Of a stretch of 64,000 nt of DNA, positions 8,835 to 16,313 are shown in pieces (the stretch's first letter is position 1; the number at the start of each line of letters is the position of its first letter). Source of the stretch: Streptomyces sp. S.PB5 (lineage in GTDB: Bacteria; Actinomycetota; Actinomycetes; Streptomycetales; Streptomycetaceae). Below the pieces are notes generated by a model, which had not been told where the DNA came from, did not search any database, and saw nothing but the letters and a program-made list of their open reading frames with translations. The position numbers were made by a program, and so were the translations under genes. The DNA is taken from NCBI RefSeq assembly GCF_030403745.1, contig NZ_JAQMWP010000001.1:1017602-1081601 (forward strand). Direction: 5' to 3'.

Positions 8835-9626
8835 TCAGACCGCCGCCGGCTCCGACTCCGCCGCCGCTTCCTTCTGTGCTGCCTCCCGGCGGTCCCGCAG
8901 CTCGCGGCGGACCAGGACGACCCAGCCGATCGGGACGCCCGCGGCGAACAGCCACCACTGGTAGGCGTACGCGTAGTTCAGCGGGGCGTTCTCCTTGCCG
9001 GGCCTGCCGAGGAGTTCGGGGGTGTCGCCCTTGGGTTCGGGCGTGGTCAGGGCGATGTAGCCGCCGAGGACCTGCTTGCCGAGGCGGCCGGCCTGCTGCT
9101 CGCTGTTGATCAGCATGATCTGGCGGTCCGGCAGTCCCTTGAGGTTCTTGATGCCGCTCGCCGCGGTCGTCTCGTCGGGCATGAGCCGCCCGGTGACGGT
9201 GACCTCACCGGCGGGCGGCGCCGGGACCTCGGGGAACGCGGTCTGGGTCGCGCCGGTGGGGACCCAGCCCCGGTTGACCAGCAGCACCTTGCCGTCGGCG
9301 AGGACGAACGGGGTCAGGACGTGATAGCCGACCTCGTCGTCGGAGTTGGTGCGGCGGCGGACGACGACCTCGTCCTCGGTGTCGAAGCGCCCCTTCGCGG
9401 TCACCGACCGGTACCGCTCCTTGCTGGTGACCGTGTGCCCGACGGACGTCATCCGCTCCACGGGCACCGCGTCGGCGGACAGCGCGTCGGAGACCAGCTG
9501 GTTACGGGCGCTGCGCTCCTCGTAGCGGTGCATCTGCCAGATGCCCAGCCGGATCATCGTGGGGATGAGAACGAGGGCGACCAGCGTGAGGATCACCCAC
9601 TGCCGGGACAACAGGAAGCGGTACAC
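8835..9626 (-). CDS. SURF1 family cytochrome oxidase assembly protein
   Basis: 263 residues from the GTG at 9626 (VYRFLLSRQWVILTLVALVLIPTMIRLGIWQMHRYEERSARN). The two membrane segments characteristic of SURF1 are at the N-terminus (about 9-27) and near the C-terminus (YAYQWWLFAAGVPIGWVVLV, about 218-238), enclosing an extracytoplasmic domain with VNRGWVPTGATQTAFPEVPAPPAGEVTVTGRL. SURF1 helps insert heme a into aa3-type cytochrome oxidase. Longer starts in the same frame would add an Arg/Thr-rich non-homologous stretch, so the GTG is preferred. The C-terminal tail is charged and cytoplasmic. Confidence 0.88.
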   Translation of the reverse strand: MYRFLLSRQWVILTLVALVLIPTMIRLGIWQMHRYEERSARNQLVSDALSADAVPVERMTSVGHTVTSKERYRSVTAKGRFDTEDEVVVRRRTNSDDEVGYHVLTPFVLADGKVLLVNRGWVPTGATQTAFPEVPAPPAGEVTVTGRLMPDETTAASGIKNLKGLPDRQIMLINSEQQAGRLGKQVLGGYIALTTPEPKGDTPELLGRPGKENAPLNYAYAYQWWLFAAGVPIGWVVLVRRELRDRREAAQKEAAAESEPAAV

Positions 9627-9696
9627 CCCACGACCGTACAACTCGGGCCGCGGGGTGTTCGCACAGGGGTGTGGTCGCACGGGTCGACCACCGTGG

Positions 9697-9930
9697 TCAG
9701 ACGCGGTCGACGATCCCCACCTTTCCCTCGGCGCGGGCGCAGTGGGCGCCGCAGTACCAGTGGCCCTCGACCTCGACGCCCTGCCCGATGATCTGCACAC
9801 GACAGTGCTCGCAGATGGGGGCCATGCGGTGGATCGCACAGGAGAAGCAGTCGAAGACGTGCACCGCACCCTGGGCGTGGATCTCGAAGGTCATGCCGTA
9901 GTTGTTTCCGCACACTTCGCAAGTCGCCAT
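9697..9930 (-). CDS. Small cysteine-rich zinc-ribbon/metallothionein-like protein
   Basis: 77 residues from the ATG at 9930. There are eight cysteines in pairs: C4/C7 (CEVC), C28/C31 (CFSC), C40/C43 (CEHC) and C60/C64 (CGAHC), plus H24 and H34. This spacing implies two zinc ribbons or a treble-clef plus ribbon. The fold suggests metal binding; a role in DNA/RNA or protein contacts or metal storage is possible. It sits between SURF1 and the exonuclease on the same strand but is separated from both. I recall similar Streptomyces proteins annotated as prokaryotic metallothionein-like. Function unknown. Confidence 0.8.
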   Translation of the reverse strand: MATCEVCGNNYGMTFEIHAQGAVHVFDCFSCAIHRMAPICEHCRVQIIGQGVEVEGHWYCGAHCARAEGKVGIVDRV

Positions 9931-10009
9931 GCGCCACAGGGTGAGCCGTCGCTCCGGTGCGGGCCAGTCGGCGGCGGGCGAGTCGCAGCGCAATCACCCG
10001 TCCGTACGG

Positions 10010-10999
10010 TCATCCCTCCGAGGCCGGTGCCACGTTGCCCAGGAGCTGTCCGAAGGCCGCCTCGTCGACGACCGGTGTGCCGTACTGCCGGGCCTTGACC
10101 ACCTTCGACGTGCCCGAGTCCGGGTCGTTGGTGACGAGCAGGCTGGTGAGCCGGGAGATGCTGGTGGCGACATGCAGCCCGGCCTCGATCGCACGGTCCT
10201 CCAGGAGGTCGCGCTCGGTCGAGGTGTCACCGGAGAACGCGACACGCATGCCCTGCTTGAGCGGTTTGCCCTCTTCGTAGCGGCCTGGGTTGGGATAGGG
10301 GCATGCGGGCCTTTTGCGGGCGGGGCGCCAACTGGTCGGCCGATAGCTGCTGTAGCCCGGCGTCTGCTGCTGCCGCGGCACGGACCGGTCCGTCCACTCG
10401 GTCAGCGGGCGGCACTCGTGCAGCGGCAGCCGTACGCCGCCCTCGGCCGCGGCCCGCAGGCTCGGCCGGAACGCCTCCGCCAGCACGCGCGCGTCGTCGA
10501 GCGCGTGGTGCGCGCGCTGCTGCACGACGCCGAAGTGGGCGGCCAGCGACTCCAGCTTGTGGTTGGGCAGCGGCAGAGCGAGCTCCTTGGAGAGCGCGAT
10601 GGTGCACAGCCGCTGCCGCACCGGCGCCTCGCGCTCCGCGCGCGCGTACTCCCGCGCGATCATCTGCCAGTCGAAGACCGCGTTGTGCGCGACGAGCACC
10701 CGGCCGTCCAGGCGGGCCGAGAACTCCTCGACGATGTCCTGGAAGAGGGGCGCGCCCTCCAGCACGTCGGTCGTCAGACCGTGGATCCAGACGGGGCCCG
10801 GGTCCCGCTCCGGATTGACCAGCGTGTACCAGTGGTCCTCGACCTCGCCACGTGCGTCCAGCCGGTACACGGCCGCGGAGATTATCCGGTCGTCCCGGGC
10901 GAGCCCGGTGGTCTCCACGTCAACGACCGCGTACCCCTGCGGATACGCGGCCGGCCACGCCGTGGGGGAGGACGCTGCGGTCGTACGGTCTTCGAGCAT
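10010..10999 (-). CDS. DEDDh-family 3'-5' exonuclease with C-terminal BRCT domain
   Basis: 329 residues. Exonuclease motif I is YAVVDVETTGL (D27, E29), motif II VAHNAVFDWQMI, and motif III HHALDDARVLAEAF, with the His four residues before the last Asp as in DnaQ-like DEDDh enzymes. A linker rich in Arg, Pro and Gln follows (about 190-240). The C-terminal 85 residues (KQGMRVAFSGDTSTERDLLEDRAIEAGLHVATSISRLTSLLVTND to the end) match a BRCT domain of the DNA ligase/NER type. The fusion points to DNA repair or proofreading at nicks or ends, with BRCT guiding the nuclease to partner proteins. This architecture is known in actinobacteria, but its role is little studied. Confidence 0.9.
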   Translation of the reverse strand: MLEDRTTAASSPTAWPAAYPQGYAVVDVETTGLARDDRIISAAVYRLDARGEVEDHWYTLVNPERDPGPVWIHGLTTDVLEGAPLFQDIVEEFSARLDGRVLVAHNAVFDWQMIAREYARAEREAPVRQRLCTIALSKELALPLPNHKLESLAAHFGVVQQRAHHALDDARVLAEAFRPSLRAAAEGGVRLPLHECRPLTEWTDRSVPRQQQTPGYSSYRPTSWRPARKRPACPYPNPGRYEEGKPLKQGMRVAFSGDTSTERDLLEDRAIEAGLHVATSISRLTSLLVTNDPDSGTSKVVKARQYGTPVVDEAAFGQLLGNVAPASEG

Positions 11000-11107
11000 G
11001 GTCCCTGAGGATACGGGCCCCCACTGACAGTGCCGCGCGCACCCGGTCCTGCGCCACGGACCGGCAAGGGTGACGCAACACTCGTCCGGTGCCCGGCACT
11101 TCTCCCC

Positions 11108-13702
11108 TCACCCCAGCGCCGCCACCAGATCCCCCGCCGTCAGGCCCTCCAGGCCGCAGCCGTCCACCGGCCCCGGCAGCAGCCGGTACACCGATCCGGT
11201 CGCACCCGTCGGCGCCACACCCCCGTGGACCAGCGCGAGGAACACATGCTTGTCCGTGGCCGCTTCACCCGCGAGGGCGTCGGCGTCGTCCGCCGGCTGC
11301 CGTCGCTCCGGCGGCTCCAGCGCACGCACGCGTGCCGCGAACTCCGTGTCCGGCTCCCCGGAGCGCCGTGCGTAGTGCCAGAGCTCGTCGACGGCGCGCG
11401 GATCCGGCGCACGCCGTACCACCGCGACCTCGTCGCCCCGCGCGGCCGCCCGCCACACGGCCAGATCCCACAGTGTCGTACGGCCCGACGAGAAGTACTG
11501 GTGCAGGTCCTGGGCGACCCGGCCGAGGTCCGCGCCGTGCCGGTACAGGCTGTGGAAGCCCTCGTCGGCCGGCAGATGCAGGTCGGTCCACAGGAACGTA
11601 CGGCGACGCAGGTCGACCAGCATCGGGACGTGGATGCGCGAGTCGCCCACCAGGTCGTACCGCTGACGGACCGTACGCGGGTCGTACGACGCGTCGCGGT
11701 CCTCCTCGGCCGCGGACGGCAGTGCCATGAACCCGGCGAAGGCGTCCAGGAGTTCCTCGAAGGCGACGTCGTTGTAGCTGAAGACGACGGGCAGCGCGAA
11801 CCGCACCCCGCGCTCGGCGAGCGCGCCCAGGTCCAGGTCGACGTACTCCGTCGCCCCGTCCGGAGCGGGTCCCGAGGTCAGATCGCCGGAGTGGACCGCC
11901 GAACGGCCCTCGTGCACGAGGCTGGTGTAGTCGCACAGCCCCGCGAACTCCCACGCCTCGTCGTACAGCGCCACCGACAGATCCAGGTCCACCCGGGTCT
12001 TCGCGGGCTCCGTCCAGTGCAGGAAGAGCCGCAGCACCTCACCCTCGGGGAGCGGCTGGGTGCTGCCGCGCGGCACGGTGACGAGCGCCTTGGAGGCGGC
12101 GGTCTCGGCGGCCGGCACCGCGAGACCGGTGAGCGCCGAGTCGAGCACGGACAGGTCCAGACGCGGCCCGTCCGCGAGCCGGCGCAGCGCCTCGGCCTCC
12201 AGGAGCGCGCACACCTCGCCGGTCACCTTCGACGACAGCGGCACGCGCGTGTCGTCGATCGTGAACGAACGGGTCACCTGGCCCCGCGGGAAGAACACCC
12301 GCCGCCCGCCCGGCAGATGACGGATCCGCATCCGCCCGAGCGCGGCCAGCAGCGGCCCGGGGCCCGCGTTGGGCAGCACGCGGCGCAGGACGTCCCCGAA
12401 CCCCTCCGGCAGTACGTCGAGTTCGCGCAGCCGCAGCAGATGGTCGAGCCGGCGCAGCAGTTCGCCCGGCCGCTGAGCGAGCAGGTCCAGAGCGGCCTCT
12501 GCGTCCTTCTCGTAAAGCGCCTGTTCGACGCGTGCCGTCCAGGTGGCCGGCTTGACGCGGTCGCCGTCGACCCGCACCGCGTCCGGATGCTCCGCGGCCG
12601 TCCGCAGCAGCGCCTCGCCCAGGTCGCCCGAGGAGGTGTCGGTGGCCCGCAGGACGGCGAAGGCGAGCGCGGCCTTCGGATGGCGGGCGTAGTGCTCGTA
12701 CGGGTGCAGGATCTCGGCGGCCCGCTTCCAGGCGCCGGGGTGCCGCAGCACGTCCTCGACCAGCGAGGGCATCGCCAGGCCGTCGAGCAGGCCCAGCAGC
12801 TGTCGGCGCAGCCCGCGCGGGAGCGACCGCATACGCGGCGGGTCGAGCAGATCGGCCTCGCCGCCGGACCACACGCACAGCAGCCGCAGTACGTCCGTAG
12901 CCGTCGTCAGCTGCCCGGCGAGCAGTTCCGTCGCCGCCACGCGCGTGTGCCGGTCGAGCAGCAGCATGCCGAGGGCCAGCGCCTTCGTCTGACGCACCGG
13001 GACGTCCTCGGGGAACCAGCCGAGGTCGTGCGGCGCGTGCGACAGCAGGATCTTCACGTCGTCACGGTCCTGCGGCGGCAGCGGAGTCCGCCGGGCCAGC
13101 AGCTTCAGCAGTGCCTTGACCGCGTCCGCCTCGGCGTCCTTGCCGAGCGTCAGCAACTTCAGCGGACCCACCGCCACTTCGGGCGCGGTGCGCGGATGCG
13201 CCGGCTTCAGGAAGGGATCGGTCCGGTCGATTCGGCGGTGGCAGATCGGGCAGCCCGCGTAGTCCGCGCCGTCCCAGCACTCCCGGCACACCAGATGCGC
13301 GCACGGCGACACCGGGTGCACGCTGCCGACCGTGCCGCACAGCACGCACGGCTGCTTCGGCCACTGCAGCAGCAGTGTGAAGACCCGGTCGACGAACAGC
13401 TGGAACGTGTCGTCCGGCACCGAGGCCGGGAAGCTGCGGAACATCGGCATATGGGTGCGGTCCGCGCCCAGTTCGGCGTCGATGTGCCGGATCAGCTGCT
13501 TCCCCGCCGCCCCGAGACCGGCGGGCCCGAGCCAGGCGAGCGCCGCGTGCAGCTCCGCCGTCGGTACGAATCCCCGGTCCAGCAGCTCGGCTTCGAGCGC
13601 GACGAGCCCTTGCGTCGTCGACGGGTCGCCCGGGCGCGGCCCGGCCTGGTCGACGTAGACGGTACGAAGGCGGCGGAGCAGCACGGACGACAGTACGGAC
13701 AA
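11108..13702 (-). CDS. RING-finger protein with TerD-like C-terminal domain (MXAN_6230/SCO0854 type)
   Basis: 864 residues. A C3HC4 RING finger lies at about 119-154, with ligands C119, C122, C134, H136, C139, C142, C151 and C154, followed by HRRID. The middle is a long helical, Leu/Arg-rich region resembling HEAT/TPR-like solenoids. The C-terminal third has TerD-type strands: LFLHWTEPAKTRVDLDLSVALYDE (about 560-585), then SGDLTSGPAPDGATEYVDLDLGAL and RFALPVVFSYND. TerD proteins belong to tellurium/stress-resistance systems. I recall this family name from actinobacterial and myxobacterial genomes, where a bacterial RING is rare. A ubiquitin-like ligase role would be speculation; a metal-dependent scaffold is equally possible. 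The gene stands alone on the minus strand. Confidence 0.82.
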   Translation of the reverse strand: MSVLSSVLLRRLRTVYVDQAGPRPGDPSTTQGLVALEAELLDRGFVPTAELHAALAWLGPAGLGAAGKQLIRHIDAELGADRTHMPMFRSFPASVPDDTFQLFVDRVFTLLLQWPKQPCVLCGTVGSVHPVSPCAHLVCRECWDGADYAGCPICHRRIDRTDPFLKPAHPRTAPEVAVGPLKLLTLGKDAEADAVKALLKLLARRTPLPPQDRDDVKILLSHAPHDLGWFPEDVPVRQTKALALGMLLLDRHTRVAATELLAGQLTTATDVLRLLCVWSGGEADLLDPPRMRSLPRGLRRQLLGLLDGLAMPSLVEDVLRHPGAWKRAAEILHPYEHYARHPKAALAFAVLRATDTSSGDLGEALLRTAAEHPDAVRVDGDRVKPATWTARVEQALYEKDAEAALDLLAQRPGELLRRLDHLLRLRELDVLPEGFGDVLRRVLPNAGPGPLLAALGRMRIRHLPGGRRVFFPRGQVTRSFTIDDTRVPLSSKVTGEVCALLEAEALRRLADGPRLDLSVLDSALTGLAVPAAETAASKALVTVPRGSTQPLPEGEVLRLFLHWTEPAKTRVDLDLSVALYDEAWEFAGLCDYTSLVHEGRSAVHSGDLTSGPAPDGATEYVDLDLGALAERGVRFALPVVFSYNDVAFEELLDAFAGFMALPSAAEEDRDASYDPRTVRQRYDLVGDSRIHVPMLVDLRRRTFLWTDLHLPADEGFHSLYRHGADLGRVAQDLHQYFSSGRTTLWDLAVWRAAARGDEVAVVRRAPDPRAVDELWHYARRSGEPDTEFAARVRALEPPERRQPADDADALAGEAATDKHVFLALVHGGVAPTGATGSVYRLLPGPVDGCGLEGLTAGDLVAALG

Positions 13703-13849
13703 GCGGAAGCCCCCGGCGGGAAGGAAGAGAGAAGAAGGCGGGGCGGAGAGTGAGCGCGCTGTGGTGTCGTAGAAAAGAGAGAAGGAAGCACGCTTGCGGA
13801 GCCGCCCCCGCGATCACGACTGTAGGAGGGCGTTGCAGCGGGCCGCCAC

Positions 13850-14470
13850 CTATTTATTGCCGCCCGGGGACTCGAGCAATGACTGCGTCAACGCCCTCAC
13901 GGACGTGACGAACAGCCGCTCCTGGTTCACCGGCCGGGCCAGCGCGCGGGCGAGCGCCGGGTCTCCGTACGCGGTCGTCGTCTCCTCCGCGGGCTGCTGC
14001 GCCGGCGCGCGCTCGCGATTGCGTTCCACGAGGACGAAGCCCACGACCTGGAACTGCACCGCCCGCACCGCCTCCGCCGCCCGGGCGCCCCGCAGCCCCG
14101 CCGCGTGCACCTCCCGCACCAGCGCCTGCTGCGCGGGCAGGAACATCCGCTCGGTCAGGCCGCGTTCATGGACCATCGCGATCAGATGCGGATGGTCCCG
14201 CAGCCGCCGCCGCAGAATGCGGGCCACCGAGACGATCCGCTCGACGGGGGTGCGCCCCGCGGGCCGGAACTCGCCGAGGCCGGCCACGGTCCGCCGCACC
14301 AGCGCGTCCAGCAGCGACTCCCGGTTGCCGACGTGCCAGTAGATCGAGGTCACCGCGGTCCCCAGCTCCGCCGCGAGCTTGCGCATCGTCAGGGCCTCGG
14401 GGCCGTGCTGCTTCACCAGGTCCGCGGCCGTGTCCAGGATCTCCTCCCGGGTGAGCGACGCTCTCGCCAT
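13850..14470 (-). CDS. TetR/AcrR family transcriptional regulator
   Basis: 206 residues from the ATG at 14470. The N-terminal HTH is at about 7-53: EEILDTAADLVKQHGPEALTMRKLAAELGTAVTSIYWHVGNRESLLDAL. The rest is a helical ligand-binding domain (TetR_C type) with LIAMVHERGLTERMFLPAQQALVREV. It is divergent from the decarboxylase-SDR-amidohydrolase operon, and a perfect 17-bp palindrome lies between the two starts, which makes it the probable local repressor. TetR repressors usually release DNA on binding the pathway substrate or a CoA ester. The ligand is unknown. Confidence 0.9.
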   Translation of the reverse strand: MARASLTREEILDTAADLVKQHGPEALTMRKLAAELGTAVTSIYWHVGNRESLLDALVRRTVAGLGEFRPAGRTPVERIVSVARILRRRLRDHPHLIAMVHERGLTERMFLPAQQALVREVHAAGLRGARAAEAVRAVQFQVVGFVLVERNRERAPAQQPAEETTTAYGDPALARALARPVNQERLFVTSVRALTQSLLESPGGNK

Positions 14471-14521
14471 GCTGCCCCCAAGTCCGGCTCGTGCACGCGT
14501 ATTTACCCGGCAGGCGGTGTG

Positions 14522-14538
14522 CTGTAACTGTGTTACAG
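14522..14538. promoter_or_regulatory. Palindromic operator between the TetR gene and the catabolic operon
   Basis: CTGTAAC-TGT-GTTACAG is a perfect 7-bp inverted repeat with a 3-nt centre. It lies 52 nt from the TetR start and 33 nt before the decarboxylase ATG. Its size and place are those of a TetR-family operator, so it probably controls both directions. Assignment to this TetR is inference. Confidence 0.65.
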
Positions 14539-14570
14539 GTGACGGCCCATCAGAAGAAGGGCGGTACGAC

Positions 14571-15368
14571 ATGGCACGCGTACGGTACGGCGCACGGACC
14601 GAGGCGGAGATCGCCGCAGCGCGCACCGCGAGCTCCAGGCTTCCCGACATCTGGTCCACCGGCGTGGTGGCGATCTGGGAGACCGATCCGGACGCGGTCG
14701 CGGCGGTCCTGCCGCCGCCTCTGAAACCCACGGACCGGCCACTGGCCCGCGTCAACATCAGCAAGGTCGACCTGCCCGGATACCCGCTCGGCGCGGGTTC
14801 GTTCGCGGTTGCCGCCGCCCATGACGGCGTCGAGGGCTGGTACCCCCTCGTCATGCCGATGACCCACGAACGGGCCCTCATCGGCGGCCGCGAGGTCTTC
14901 GGTGAACCCAAGAAGCTCGGCGAGGTCGTCGTCGAGCGCGACGGCCTGGTCGTCCGCGCCTCCCTCGCCCGGCACGGCATCGCCTTCGCCGAGGTGCGCG
15001 GCGCGGTCGCGGGCGAGCTGCCGCTTCCGGAGCCGGCCCAGAAGACCGACTTCTACTTCAAGTTCCTCCCCGCGGTGGACGGTTCGGGCTTCGACGCCGA
15101 CCCGGTGCTCGTGCACTGCCTGCGCAACGAGAAGGTGCGCAGGCTGGAGCGCATCACCGGCGACGTCGTCCTGCGCGAGTCCATGTACGACCCGGTGGCC
15201 GACTTCCCCGTCCGCCGCCTCGTCGAGATCACGATCGGCGAGAAGACCAGCGACCAGCGCGGCAAGGTCGTCGCACGGGTCGACGCCCGGGCGCTGCTGC
15301 CGTACATCCACCAGCGCTACGACGATCCGGCGCAGGTCCTCGACGCGCCTCCCGAGGGGAGCGTCTGA
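14571..15368 (+). CDS. Acetoacetate decarboxylase-fold enzyme
   Basis: 265 residues from the ATG at 14571. The active-site motif of acetoacetate decarboxylases is present: LIGGREVFGEPKKLGEV (about 103-119), with the adjacent lysines K114/K115 that form the Schiff base in true decarboxylases. Other conserved parts are YPLVMPMTHERALIGGRE and RVNISKVDLPGYPLGAGSF. The family also includes aldolase-dehydratases and hydrolases, so the reaction is not certain. It is the first gene of the operon and overlaps the SDR gene by one base (TGATG at 15366-15370). The substrate is probably a beta-keto acid or a ring-cleavage product. Confidence 0.85.
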   Translation: MARVRYGARTEAEIAAARTASSRLPDIWSTGVVAIWETDPDAVAAVLPPPLKPTDRPLARVNISKVDLPGYPLGAGSFAVAAAHDGVEGWYPLVMPMTHERALIGGREVFGEPKKLGEVVVERDGLVVRASLARHGIAFAEVRGAVAGELPLPEPAQKTDFYFKFLPAVDGSGFDADPVLVHCLRNEKVRRLERITGDVVLRESMYDPVADFPVRRLVEITIGEKTSDQRGKVVARVDARALLPYIHQRYDDPAQVLDAPPEGSV

Positions 15369-16252
15369 TGCGGCTCGGGGAAGGGCAGGTCGCCGTCGTC
15401 ACCGGTGCCGCGAGCGGTATCGGTCTCGCGATGGCCCGGCGGTTCGCCGCCGAGGGACTGAAGATCGTCCTCGCCGACGTAGAGGAGGGCGCCCTGGAGA
15501 AAGCCGTGGCGGCACTCCGCGCGGACGGTGCCGATGTGCACGCGCGCGTGGTCGACGTCGGCGAGCGGGAACAGGTGCTGGAGTTGGCGGAGTTCGCCTA
15601 CGAGACGTACGGCGCCGTCCATGTGCTGTGCAACAACGCCGGGGTCGGCTCGGGCGCCGAGGGACGCATGTGGGAGCACGAGCCGAACGACTGGAAGTGG
15701 GCGTTCTCCGTCAATGTGTGGGGTGTCTTCCATGGCATCCAGGCGTTCGTTCCCCACATGATCAAGTCGGGTCAACCCGGTCATGTGGTCAATACATCCT
15801 CCGGTGACGGCGGTATCGCCCCGCTCCCCACCGCGTCCGTCTACGCCGTCACCAAGGCGGCCGTCGTGACGATGACGGAGTCCCTGTACGCCCACTTGAA
15901 GGCCGAGCACGCGCGCGTGGGCGCCTCCGTCCTCTTCCCCGGCCCGCACATGCTCCGCACCGGCCTGTGGGAGTCGCACCGCAACCGGCCCGGGCGGTAC
16001 GCCAAGGAACGGCCGCGCAGGACGCCGTACCGCAGCCTCGACCAGTGGGAGGCCGCGATGCGGGAGGCGGGCCGGGAGGTGGAGTTCACGCCGGTCGAGG
16101 AGGTGGCCGAGACGGTGGTCGACGGCATCCGCGCGGACCGCTTCTGGATGCTGCCGGCGAGCGAGCACAGTGACGCGCAGATCAGGGCGCGGGCACAGTC
16201 GATGCTCGACCGCGCGAACCCGTCGTACCTGGAGAACTTCATCTTGGACTAG
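15368..16252 (+). CDS. SDR family NAD(P)-dependent oxidoreductase of the catabolic operon
   Basis: 294 residues, a classical SDR with a C-terminal extension. The nucleotide motif TGAASGIG is at 12-19, LADVEE suggests NAD preference (Asp after beta-2), NNAG is at 89-92, and the triad is S144/S145, Y159 and K163 (YAVTK). The extension EEVAETVVDGIRADRFWMLPASEHSDAQIRARAQSML is typical of SDRs from steroid/terpenoid and aromatic catabolic clusters in actinobacteria. Translation is coupled to the decarboxylase. It probably oxidises an alcohol or reduces a ketone in the same pathway. The next gene starts 57 nt after the stop. Confidence 0.92.
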   Translation: MRLGEGQVAVVTGAASGIGLAMARRFAAEGLKIVLADVEEGALEKAVAALRADGADVHARVVDVGEREQVLELAEFAYETYGAVHVLCNNAGVGSGAEGRMWEHEPNDWKWAFSVNVWGVFHGIQAFVPHMIKSGQPGHVVNTSSGDGGIAPLPTASVYAVTKAAVVTMTESLYAHLKAEHARVGASVLFPGPHMLRTGLWESHRNRPGRYAKERPRRTPYRSLDQWEAAMREAGREVEFTPVEEVAETVVDGIRADRFWMLPASEHSDAQIRARAQSMLDRANPSYLENFILD

Positions 16253-16262
16253 GGGGACTTCG

Positions 16263-16313
16263 ATGACCGAACCCTGGATCAACCCGATCAACCGGATCAG
16301 GAGGCTTCGATGA
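16263..16313 (+). CDS. Possible 16-codon leader peptide linked to the first amidohydrolase
   Basis: The ATG at 16263 opens MTEPWINPINRIRRLR and its TGA (16311-16313) overlaps the ATG of the amidohydrolase as ATGA. GGGGG sits 5-9 nt upstream. The words CTTCGATGACCGA occur at both starts, so the segment may also be a remnant of a small duplication. It is too short for homology. It is either a coupling/leader ORF or chance. Confidence 0.3.
   Translation: MTEPWINPINRIRRLR

Noticed and set aside
7017..9791. Long + strand frame opposite the GH15 and SURF1 genes
   Set aside because: It crosses two well-supported minus-strand genes and has no recognisable domain.
11030..13753. Long + strand frame opposite the RING-TerD gene
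   Set aside because: The minus-strand product has a full zinc-ligand set and TerD motifs; the + frame is Arg/Gln/Val-rich noise.
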